From Chlamydiota bacterium (GTDB lineage Bacteria > Chlamydiota > Chlamydiia > Chlamydiales > Criblamydiaceae): 17,017 nucleotides of DNA. Under the pieces are notes generated by a model. The model did no database searches. It had not been told where the DNA came from and saw nothing but the letters and a program-made list of their open reading frames with translations. A program made the position numbers and the translations under genes. Below, piece by piece: positions 5,546 through 12,666 of this stretch; position 1 is the stretch's first letter, and every line of letters begins with the position of its first letter. Where the stretch lies: contig JAJFMC010000373.1 in NCBI GenBank assembly GCA_021772365.1, positions 1 through 17,017 on the forward strand, written 5' to 3'.

Positions 5546-7834
5546 TCATAAATTGGAGAACGGTGAAGAGTCAAACGTTTTCTTGCGTTTTGGCTGTTGG
5601 TTCGGCGCTTTCTGCTGTTGGTTCGACGCTTTCTGCTGTTGGTTCGACGCTTTCTTTTGTGGAGAGACAGATTCTCCGGACTTCGCCGTTAACGATATCC
5701 GTTTCCTAGGAATGTCTACCTCAAGTACTTTAACTTTAATACGATCCCCTGCTTTGACAACTTGTTGTGGATCGGTGATAAACTGATCCGACAGTTGCGA
5801 CACGTGAACAAGCCCGTCCTGATGAACACCAATATCGACGAATGCACCGAAAGCTGTGACGTTTGTAACGACACCTTCTAGACTCATGCCGACATGGAGA
5901 TCATTCATCGTTTGTACATCGTCGCGAAATTTTGGTGGTTGGAAGCATGACCTTGGATCGCGTCCCGGCTTTTTTAGTTCATCGACAATATCTTCAAGCG
6001 TATAAACCCCGATCGTATCCGTCTGATAATCTTTAGTATCAACCTCATCAATAGCCCCTTGATTCCCGACAAACTCTTTCAACGGTATACCTGTGTCTTT
6101 AACCATTTTTTCAACAATCTTGTAACTTTCGGGGTGAACAGCAGAAGCGTCGAGGGGATTTTCGCCATCATGAATACGTAAAAATCCGGCAGCTTGTTGA
6201 AACGTTTTATCGCCAAGTCCAGGAACTTTGAGCAACTGATTGCGATTGGTAAAAGTTCCCAATTTTTCACGAGTCTCCACAATTTTTGTTGCCATTGATG
6301 GGCCAATTCCGGAAACGTATGAGAGGAGCTGTGGGCTTGCTGTATTGAGTTCAACACCTACATAGTTTACACAGCTTTCGACAACATCTTTTAGCTTTTG
6401 TCCTAGGAGTGGCTGGTGAACATCATGCTGGTACTGTCCAACACCAATGGCTTTTGGGTCGACTTTTACCAGCTCTGCTAAAGGATCTTGCAAACGTCTC
6501 GCGATGGATATCGCTCCCCTGATAGTAAGATCTAGATCAGGAAACTCCTCACGAGCAACATCAGAAGCGCTGTAAACGCTAGCCCCTGCTTCGTTAACCT
6601 GCACGACGATGACTTCAGAGAAACGTGTCCCTTTGATCGCTTCTTTCACTAAAGCCTCTGTTTCACGGCTTGCTGTTCCGTTACCTATAGCGATGGCGAA
6701 GGGGTCGTATTTTTCTAAAAGCGCAAGGACGGTAGACTTTGCCCGAAGCATCTGCTCCTGACCTCTCGTGATATTGATCAACGCATCACAAAGAAATTTC
6801 CCTGTCGAGTCGACAACTGCACATTTGCAACCTGTACGTAATCCAGGGTCAATACCGATGACAGGTTTTCCGCCTAGTGGAGAAGAGAGAAGGAGGTGAT
6901 GCAAGTTTTCAGCAAAAATCTTTACAGCATCGTTGTCGGAGGATATTTTTAGTTCTACCCTCACATCTGTTTCGACGCTAGGTGTTATGAGCCGACGGTA
7001 GGCATCGCGAACCGCACGTTTAAACTGTTCCGAATATGGAGATGCTTCATTCACTCCACTGAGTCGCTCTACTTCCGGGAGGTTTTCTTCTTCGGAAATA
7101 TCGATCTTGAAGGATAACACACCTTCTCGCTCGCCACGACGAATGGCAAGGTATCGGTGTGAAGGGATCTTTGCTACCCTTTCACTAAATTCATAGTAGT
7201 CATTGAATTTTGTCGAAGCATTTTTGTGCTCTTCTTTGGCTTGCGAGATAACGAGCCCCTCTTCCATGTATCTTGCACGGATAAATCCACGAACCAGGGC
7301 ATTTTCCGCTACGTGTTCTGCAGCGATATCACGCGCTCCCGAAAGAGCATCGTCGACTGTGGTAACACCTTTCTCTTCACTGATAAACTTCTCAGCTTCA
7401 ACAAGAGGATCACCTTCTGATGGTTGTGAAATGATCAGATTCCCTAGCTCTTCCAATCCCTTTTCTTTCGCTATCGTCGCCCGGGTCCTTCTCTTCGGTT
7501 TGTATGGGAGGTACAAATCCTCTAGAGTGTTTTTCACCTCACACGCGATGATTTTTTTCTTCAATTCGGGAGTCAGCTTGCCTTGTGATTCTATAGATTG
7601 AAGGATGGTTACCTTCCGTTCATCAAGGTCTTTTAAGTAGTCATACCGCTCTTGAATTGTGCGAATTTGCACTTCATCAAGTCCCCCTGTGGCCTCTTTC
7701 CGATACCGAGCGATAAAAGGAATCGTGTTGCCGTCTAGAAGTAACTTGATGACAGCAAGCACTCCTGTGTTCGACAGAGAAAGTTCTTTAGAAATAGCTT
7801 CTATTGGATTAACGAATTGCAACTGATCGATCAT
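5546..7834 (-). CDS. tex: Tex family transcription accessory / RNA-binding protein
   Basis: This 762-residue protein is close to the usual ~770 of bacterial Tex, a cytoplasmic nucleic-acid-binding protein. Domains in order: the helical Tex N-terminal region (about 1-310, including FIARYRKEATGGLDEVQ at 40-56); a YqgF-type RNase H-like fold starting GIDPGLRTG (327-335); helix-hairpin-helix motifs (about 500-560, with SGIGPSMA and VPGLGDKT); and an S1 RNA-binding domain (about 649-718, with GMSLEGVV and TAFGAFVDIGVHQDGLVHVSQ). The extreme C-terminus carries three copies of a KASNQQQ-like heptapeptide (about 728-747) and a basic KRKK patch. It is the first gene of the tex-proB-proA unit. The start codon is only 19 bases from a palindromic mobile element, so its promoter must lie within that element or further upstream, possibly that of the dehydrogenase gene. 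Confidence 0.95.
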   Translation of the reverse strand: MIDQLQFVNPIEAISKELSLSNTGVLAVIKLLLDGNTIPFIARYRKEATGGLDEVQIRTIQERYDYLKDLDERKVTILQSIESQGKLTPELKKKIIACEVKNTLEDLYLPYKPKRRTRATIAKEKGLEELGNLIISQPSEGDPLVEAEKFISEEKGVTTVDDALSGARDIAAEHVAENALVRGFIRARYMEEGLVISQAKEEHKNASTKFNDYYEFSERVAKIPSHRYLAIRRGEREGVLSFKIDISEEENLPEVERLSGVNEASPYSEQFKRAVRDAYRRLITPSVETDVRVELKISSDNDAVKIFAENLHHLLLSSPLGGKPVIGIDPGLRTGCKCAVVDSTGKFLCDALINITRGQEQMLRAKSTVLALLEKYDPFAIAIGNGTASRETEALVKEAIKGTRFSEVIVVQVNEAGASVYSASDVAREEFPDLDLTIRGAISIARRLQDPLAELVKVDPKAIGVGQYQHDVHQPLLGQKLKDVVESCVNYVGVELNTASPQLLSYVSGIGPSMATKIVETREKLGTFTNRNQLLKVPGLGDKTFQQAAGFLRIHDGENPLDASAVHPESYKIVEKMVKDTGIPLKEFVGNQGAIDEVDTKDYQTDTIGVYTLEDIVDELKKPGRDPRSCFQPPKFRDDVQTMNDLHVGMSLEGVVTNVTAFGAFVDIGVHQDGLVHVSQLSDQFITDPQQVVKAGDRIKVKVLEVDIPRKRISLTAKSGESVSPQKKASNQQQKASNQQQKAPNQQPKRKKTFDSSPFSNL
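5594..5656. repeat. Three tandem 21-bp units inside tex
   Basis: Three consecutive 21-base units, beginning CTGTTGGTTCG on the plus strand, lie at 5594-5614, 5615-5635 and 5636-5656, differing at one or two positions. On the coding strand they give KASNQQQ-type heptapeptides in the disordered Tex tail. The unit is a multiple of three, so copy-number change would keep the frame. Confidence 0.85.
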
Positions 7835-7853
7835 AAATTATAAATACCTTTTT

Positions 7854-8011
7854 GAGGGAACTGCAAAAATATTTGGGCTGCTTTCTAGGCCCTTTTCCGC
7901 CTCGCTTCGGGGTCGTTCTTGCAAACAACGTATAGTTGGCTACGAACTACGCCCTTTGCGAGCCAAAAAAAATCTCTAGAAAACTGCTTCAAGTATCTTT
8001 GTGATCCCCTC
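7854..8011 (+). mobile_element. MITE-like palindromic element, copy A
   Basis: This non-coding ~158-base element begins GAGGGAACTGCAAAAATATTT and ends in the imperfect reverse complement of that start (GATCCCCTC). Its inner halves share TTTCTAG / CTAGAAA. The middle holds a GC-rich stretch (CGCCTCGCTTCGGGG). It is clearly related along its whole length to the copies at 16076-16231 and 16341-16497. It fills the gap between the dehydrogenase gene, ending 2 bases before its stop codon, and tex. Both flanking genes read leftward, so a transcript crossing it would fold into a large hairpin. No convincing target-site duplication is visible here (flanks CTTTTT and ATTTA). Confidence 0.8.
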
Positions 8012-8013
8012 AT

Positions 8014-8964
8014 TTATGTTAAACTTAAAACAATTTTCCCTTTTGTGTGACCCTCACGATTTTTCTCTAGAGCTATCGGTGCTTCGTGGAAAGGGAACTC
8101 CTCGAGGTTAGGAGCGACAACAACACCATTTTCCACAAGTCTAGCTATACTAGAGAGCTGCTCGCCATTAGGAGCAACGAAGACAAATCCTGTTTTCACA
8201 CCTTTTTCAGCACCATACGATTCATCAACGGCATTGCATATAGAGACTAAACTTCCGCCTTTTTTCACAATGTCTAAGCTACTGTGAAAGGTTTTTCCAC
8301 CCACACAATCAAAGACCGTATCAACACCTTCAGGAAATAACTGTTTTGTTACTTCGATAAAATCTTGGGAGTTGTAATCGATGATATCGTCGGCTCCTAG
8401 CTTTTTGACATAATCAAAATTTCTGGGACTAGCAGTGGTTATGACTCGAGCTTTAGCATGTTTTGCCAGCTGGATAGCAATACTCCCAACGCCACCAGCA
8501 CCGGCATGAATCAACACATTGTCGCCCTCTTTGACATTTGCAAAGTCAAACAGCGCTTGCCATGCCGTCAGGGCCACCAAAGGTAAAGATGAGGCCTGTG
8601 CCATGGTCAGATTCGAAGGCATATGTGCAACATGCTCAGCGTCAAAAGCGACATACTCAGCATAAGTCCCATCCTTGACAACAGATCGACGACAGAATGC
8701 GTAGACAAAATCACCGACTCTTAATCTTTTTACATCATCCCCTACTTGTTCGATAATACCCGCAACATCCCAGCCAATAATCGCTGGAAACTCGTGAGGA
8801 AGAAGCATTGTGATCATTCCCTCTCGCATTTTCCAGTCTACAGGATTTACAGCTGTACACTCAGTTTTGATCAACACCTCACTACTTTTGATTTCAGGCT
8901 TTCCGACCTCTTCCAGTTTCATCACTTCCGGTCCACCAAACTCGTGTATCACCCAAGCTTTCAT
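8014..8964 (-). CDS. Zinc-independent medium-chain dehydrogenase (quinone oxidoreductase type)
   Basis: This 316-residue cytoplasmic oxidoreductase belongs to the MDR superfamily, with a GroES-like N-terminal half (HEFPAIIGWDVAGIIEQVG, 57-75) and a Rossmann domain whose nucleotide loop reads HAGAGGVGSIAIQLA (153-167). The structural-zinc cysteine cluster and the catalytic-zinc residues of alcohol dehydrogenases are absent, which places it with NADPH:quinone reductase/enone reductase-like members. The substrate cannot be told from sequence. The start is well supported by AGGAGAG five to six bases upstream of the ATG. Upstream it shares a divergent intergenic region with the 193-residue orphan gene. 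Downstream a mobile element lies almost against the stop codon, and no other terminator is visible before tex. Confidence 0.85.
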   Translation of the reverse strand: MKAWVIHEFGGPEVMKLEEVGKPEIKSSEVLIKTECTAVNPVDWKMREGMITMLLPHEFPAIIGWDVAGIIEQVGDDVKRLRVGDFVYAFCRRSVVKDGTYAEYVAFDAEHVAHMPSNLTMAQASSLPLVALTAWQALFDFANVKEGDNVLIHAGAGGVGSIAIQLAKHAKARVITTASPRNFDYVKKLGADDIIDYNSQDFIEVTKQLFPEGVDTVFDCVGGKTFHSSLDIVKKGGSLVSICNAVDESYGAEKGVKTGFVFVAPNGEQLSSIARLVENGVVVAPNLEEFPFHEAPIALEKNREGHTKGKIVLSLT

Positions 8965-9006
8965 GTTTCTCTCCTATCATTAGCCTCTTACAGTCTCTTC
9001 CAAGAT

Positions 9007-9035
9007 AGATTAAACCATCTAGTCTCCAGAATCAA
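9007..9035 (-). promoter_or_regulatory. Possible promoter of the dehydrogenase gene
   Basis: On the minus strand TTGATT and TAATCT are spaced 17 bases apart, about 45 bases upstream of the start codon. Both boxes are imperfect matches to the sigma-70 consensus. Confidence 0.35.
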
Positions 9036-9054
9036 CTGTAAAGACTCTAAAACC

Positions 9055-9082
9055 TTGACATTATCATTTGATTACATATCAT
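9055..9082 (+). promoter_or_regulatory. Sigma-70-type promoter of the 193-residue orphan gene
   Basis: A perfect TTGACA (9055-9060) is followed after 16 bases by TATCAT (9077-9082), a one-mismatch -10 box. The predicted start would leave a leader of about 30 bases before the ATG at 9120, which is preceded by AAAGGG. It may drive the first gene of the plus-strand signalling block. Confidence 0.5.
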
Positions 9083-9119
9083 CAACATAACGTTTTGAAT
9101 AACAAAGGGCATGATATAG

Positions 9120-9701
9120 ATGGAACCGACTTACTATTATTATAGAGTAGATGCAAAAAACATCGACCGCACTTTTACTATAGAATTCTCAATAAAACCT
9201 GAAGATAATCCTGAAGAGGTTCTTCAAAAGACTATCAATGTAGCGAAAACAGCTTTTTTACTTATGAGCACCGAACGTGAAAAGGTTAAAGACAAAATCA
9301 GTGAATACGTTAGCCAAACACGTGCTGACATCAAAAACATTCCCTCTTTACGACAAAGGAAGTACCTAGAGTTACTAAGTCACCTAATTGAATATGAAGA
9401 AGCAGAAAACATACGCTTCAAAAAGCAAGCCGATATCCATGAAATCAAAAAGCTATCTACATTTATGAGTGGTCACCCGAAACCCACATTGCAGCATACG
9501 GATAAAAGTGATTCATGGAAATATAGTACTCACTTTGGGGCAAACAACTCATCTGACACTATCCTAGTTCAAATTTTTGAACAAAAAGCAAATAAATCGC
9601 TTTTGAATTTTGAAATTGATTACCTTTCCATGTCACCAAGCTTCTCTGTATGCTCTCGCACCTTCACAATGATTTCATTTGAAAAGCACCTCATACCCTA
9701 A
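9120..9701 (+). CDS. Orphan hypothetical protein, first gene of the signalling block
   Basis: This 193-residue protein matches no family I recognise. It has no signal peptide or membrane segment. The N-terminus is aromatic (EPTYYYYRVD), the middle (about 55-130) is charged and probably alpha-helical, possibly coiled coil (EREKVKDKISEYV, LLSHLIEYEEAENIRFKKQ), and the C-terminal third is Ser/Thr-rich. AAAGGG about ten bases upstream supports the ATG at 9120; an ATG nine bases earlier runs straight into a stop. It lies 95 bases upstream of the kinase gene on the same strand. Role unknown; a partner or substrate of the kinase is possible from position only. Confidence 0.7.
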   Translation: MEPTYYYYRVDAKNIDRTFTIEFSIKPEDNPEEVLQKTINVAKTAFLLMSTEREKVKDKISEYVSQTRADIKNIPSLRQRKYLELLSHLIEYEEAENIRFKKQADIHEIKKLSTFMSGHPKPTLQHTDKSDSWKYSTHFGANNSSDTILVQIFEQKANKSLLNFEIDYLSMSPSFSVCSRTFTMISFEKHLIP

Positions 9702-9749
9702 CGTATATGTGCTCAAAAGTAGTTTTTTATGATACCATTGTAATATCTT

Positions 9750-9780
9750 TAATGATAAACATCATATAGTTCCATCATTA
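9750..9780. repeat. Inverted repeat upstream of the kinase gene
   Basis: TAATGAT (9750-9756) is the reverse complement of ATCATTA (9774-9780), and a smaller TGAT/ATCA pair lies within the interval. It ends 17 bases before the kinase ATG, where no clear Shine-Dalgarno site is seen, so it could be an operator or could fold over the start. The arms are AT-rich and short, so chance is possible. Confidence 0.3.
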
Positions 9781-9796
9781 ATCTGTAAGCAAACGT

Positions 9797-11329
9797 ATGA
9801 CTATTTCGACAGACTATCAATCCGATGAACAACCCCTCATCTTCTCGCGCAAGGAACCTCAACGGAAGAAAAAAAATAAAATAAAACTTGGACAAGCATG
9901 GAATTCCCTGACTGTAACGTTTAAAAGACGAAAAGACTCATCGAATAGGCTACAAACTGCTGTCGTAAAAAAAATTTCTGAAGAACGTATTCAATATTTA
10001 TCCTCTAAACACCTCGTTTCTAAACAAAAATTACGTCAAAAAAATTCACTAGGGATCCAGATTTTCAACTCATACCTAGAAAACAAAGTGTTGAAATACG
10101 GTTCAGTCATCAATCGAGCGGTTGCCGATTACGACACAATCAGAGCGAAGTATACAAATGACAAACAAAAGGCTCGCCCTGAATCCTTATCTGCCCGTGA
10201 TAGGGGAGATCATTCTATTGAAGGCCTGACAGAAAGCCTGTTAATGAAAATCGTCCGCAAAAGCGTCTTAAAACTATCGGAAGCAAAGGGAAGCTCTCAA
10301 CTTGGTGTTTCATTTATCCTATCATTCAAGCATAACTGGGATATCTTGGCAAAAAGAGAGAGTGGACGCCTTCAAATCATCAAATGGTGTGTTACAGACG
10401 CCTCATGTTTCATTGGAGAAGGAGCTTTCGGTTACGTTCACCAGGTGGAGGACATCGCGAATACTCAATTCGCAGCAATGAAAGTTGCTCTTGCTAAAGA
10501 AGATAACAATCAGGATTTAGCAGAACAAAATCTGATGAATGAAGTTAGCAAACTCACCTTTATTCACCGTAATGGCTTTGTTGAAGGTGTCATGGAAGCT
10601 CCTTTCTGTTTTTTCTATATTCCTGGCAAACACACAAATTTCATTGCATACACCCAAAAACTCTACAACCTGGAAGATGTTGTCGAAGTCATTACCAATA
10701 AATATATTGATCCCAAACTAATGCCGAAAGAAGAAGGGTTATTGATCCTAAAACGTTTATATAATGGACTCAAATCACTCCATAGAGAAAGTACAGAGAA
10801 AGGAAGCATCATCCACGGCGATCTTAAATCTGATAACATCCTTGTTGAAAGGACTACGGAAGGTGAAGTGCGTTGTGTCATTGGCGATTTAGGAGGAGCA
10901 ATGTATTCTAATGAAGAACTTACTAACCACAAAGAAATAATTAACTCACCTTTAGGAACTGTGACGACCCCCGGGTCCTTCACTGCAACAGACTGGAAAA
11001 AGCTGAGGAAGGCCATAAAGAAAAAAAATCACCCCCTTTGGATCTACTACCAAAAAAAGCGGGATCTCTATGGGCTAACTGTTGCCCTATGGCCAATGAT
11101 AGCGAGTGACAAGCCTTATGATGTCGATAGTTCATTCACTAACGATTTTTTTCCCAACACTGGGAATAAAGTTAAACATTTAAGCAATGTATCAGAAAAG
11201 TATGGAGAAGCAGTAACAGCTATCTTGTTAGCAGCCTTATCAGAAAATCCTGACGACCGACCAACTATACATAGAATCCTCAGGGTTATCGATGCCGAAT
11301 TAAACAGAAAAAAGACAAAAATTGGTTGA
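9797..11329 (+). CDS. Divergent Ser/Thr protein kinase with basic N-terminal extension
   Basis: This 510-residue protein has a Hanks-type kinase domain at about 203-505. Visible features are the glycine loop GEGAFGYV (207-214), ATP-binding Lys229 in AAMKVAL, the helix-C candidate Glu249, the catalytic loop HGDLKSDN (340-347) with Asp342, Lys344 and Asn347, the metal-binding motif DLG (364-366, usually DFG), the DLYG aspartate (423), and Arg488 in ENPDDRPT. All catalytic residues are present, but HRD is HGD, so it is a non-RD kinase. The first ~200 residues are Lys/Arg-rich, partly helical and unlike any domain I know. There is no transmembrane segment, unlike PknB-type receptors, so the enzyme is cytoplasmic or delivered elsewhere. 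The ribosome site is weak. It lies between the orphan gene and the cNMP-binding-like gene; bacterial housekeeping or secreted effector are both possible. Confidence 0.85.
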   Translation: MTISTDYQSDEQPLIFSRKEPQRKKKNKIKLGQAWNSLTVTFKRRKDSSNRLQTAVVKKISEERIQYLSSKHLVSKQKLRQKNSLGIQIFNSYLENKVLKYGSVINRAVADYDTIRAKYTNDKQKARPESLSARDRGDHSIEGLTESLLMKIVRKSVLKLSEAKGSSQLGVSFILSFKHNWDILAKRESGRLQIIKWCVTDASCFIGEGAFGYVHQVEDIANTQFAAMKVALAKEDNNQDLAEQNLMNEVSKLTFIHRNGFVEGVMEAPFCFFYIPGKHTNFIAYTQKLYNLEDVVEVITNKYIDPKLMPKEEGLLILKRLYNGLKSLHRESTEKGSIIHGDLKSDNILVERTTEGEVRCVIGDLGGAMYSNEELTNHKEIINSPLGTVTTPGSFTATDWKKLRKAIKKKNHPLWIYYQKKRDLYGLTVALWPMIASDKPYDVDSSFTNDFFPNTGNKVKHLSNVSEKYGEAVTAILLAALSENPDDRPTIHRILRVIDAELNRKKTKIG

Positions 11330-11402
11330 GAGTTTACTCTTTTTGATAATCATACGAGTTGCTAATGTGAAATTTTGATCATTATTGCGAAGAGCTTGGA
11401 CA

Positions 11403-12581
11403 ATGGACAGGAAATTTTGGGGGCTTCCCCAGGAGGATTTCTCTTGGATACAAAGTATCGCTACCGAAACAACTATACCGATTGATACAGCAATTATTTG
11501 TGAAGGGACGCCTCCGACATCATTTTATTTGGTTCTTGAAGGTTTATTCAGCCTACAGTTTCCGTTACTACCTGAGGATTGTTTTCATACTGTTGGAGAG
11601 GGGGCTATTTTAGGGGAAATGTGGTTTTTGGAACACATCTCTCCGCAGGTCACTGTCAGCTCTCTTGAAGAAAGCCGTGTGTTAGTTGTTCCCTATGACA
11701 AAGTAATTGAGAAGTTGAATACCGATCCTGAATTTTCCTCAAGGTTCTACCGTACCCTATCCGTAGAGCTTTCCGCAAAGCTGAGAAAAACATCGAATTT
11801 TGTCCTAACACCCGAAATTACAAATATTCCACTGACACCAAAATGGGAGTCTCTCCTTAAGTCCACGCCTCACGGACCATTGGACTTGTTAACTCCTGCA
11901 GGAAAACCAGATTATGAACTGATCAAAGGTATTCTCAGAAAACTAAAACCTATTGAAGAGATAATCAATGATTGGTACGCGAAAGGTTTACCATGTCCCG
12001 GAAAAGCAGCCTTTGAAGAGAGAGAAAATGCCTTAGAGGTAGCCACAATTTCCTCTGAAGGGATGAATTTGTTGCTAGAAATAGCTAACGACCTAGGTAT
12101 CGATGATCTACACCAACGTATTTGGTGTCATGAGGGAACTATAAAAGCTTCTGACAAAAACAAACTCCTTCCAGAAATTTCTATACAAAAGAGTCTCACT
12201 GTAAAAGTATACAATACAATTGGAATGATCACAGGGATAGGCGACTGGAAATTAAATCGTTCGGTATTATCTTCAATCGCCGACTACCTAGAAATTTCCC
12301 GAAGTTCTGTTAGAAATTTTTCTATTAATCCAGTGAGTATTGTTCCGGAAGTAGAGTTTGCCCTTTTGCGGGGAATGGTTTCAAACTTTATACCACCCCG
12401 AATATGGACACGCACATCGTTCTTAGCAATACTTATCCCTGAAACTCCTTCAGGTAACTTTGCGATATCTCTTTCTCCTTTAGAGAGTTTGATTTTACCG
12501 CAGGAACATTTTCAGACCATCGTAGAAACTTACGCCAAGCGTGCATACCCCTATCTTCAGATAATCTCAATTCGAGGTTGA
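11403..12581 (+). CDS. Protein with degenerate cyclic-nucleotide-binding domain and unknown C-terminal region
   Basis: Read from ATG 11403 the protein has 392 residues; a TTG at 11385 would add six residues but has no ribosome site, while AAGAG lies suitably before the ATG. Residues about 15-125 match the cNMP-binding beta-roll: IICEGTPPTSFYLVLEGLFSL, then LGEMWFL at about 70-76. The phosphate-binding cassette normally reads GE-x-x-x-L followed by Arg-Ala/Ser; here the Arg region is SPQVTV, so the key Arg is missing and classical cAMP binding is doubtful. No helix-turn-helix of the Crp type is seen. The remaining ~260 residues are unrecognised, with a possible folded unit near the end (VEFALLRGMVSNFIPPR, then ISLSPLESLILPQEHFQT). 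It sits 73 bases after the kinase gene and 85 before the Fic gene. It may be a sensor or anchoring subunit for one of them; this is inference. Confidence 0.75.
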   Translation: MDRKFWGLPQEDFSWIQSIATETTIPIDTAIICEGTPPTSFYLVLEGLFSLQFPLLPEDCFHTVGEGAILGEMWFLEHISPQVTVSSLEESRVLVVPYDKVIEKLNTDPEFSSRFYRTLSVELSAKLRKTSNFVLTPEITNIPLTPKWESLLKSTPHGPLDLLTPAGKPDYELIKGILRKLKPIEEIINDWYAKGLPCPGKAAFEERENALEVATISSEGMNLLLEIANDLGIDDLHQRIWCHEGTIKASDKNKLLPEISIQKSLTVKVYNTIGMITGIGDWKLNRSVLSSIADYLEISRSSVRNFSINPVSIVPEVEFALLRGMVSNFIPPRIWTRTSFLAILIPETPSGNFAISLSPLESLILPQEHFQTIVETYAKRAYPYLQIISIRG

Positions 12582-12666
12582 ACTTTAATCAATTACTTAC
12601 ACGTTTTTTATATAAAAACAACGTTAACAACTTAAAATAATATGAATAAATAAAGGGAGAAAATAA

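Noticed and set aside
5481..5786. Plus-strand frame with repeated Cys/Phe/Trp units
   Set aside because: The striking repeats are the antisense reading of the 21-bp repeats in the Tex tail.
7203..7601. Plus-strand frame of 132 codons opposite tex
   Set aside because: It is fully covered by conserved Tex coding sequence, is Ser-rich without motif, and has no ribosome site.
7854..8011. Ordinary rho-independent terminator between the dehydrogenase gene and tex
   Set aside because: The structure is far longer than a terminator and recurs twice elsewhere in the window, including upstream of genes, so a repeat element explains it better.
8746..9090. Plus-strand frame overlapping the 5' half of the dehydrogenase gene
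   Set aside because: The opposite strand encodes a conserved MDR enzyme; this frame has no domain or start signal.
11385..11402. TTG as the start of the cNMP-binding-like protein
   Set aside because: No ribosome site precedes it, whereas the ATG at 11403 has AAGAG at a good distance and loses only six unconserved-looking residues.
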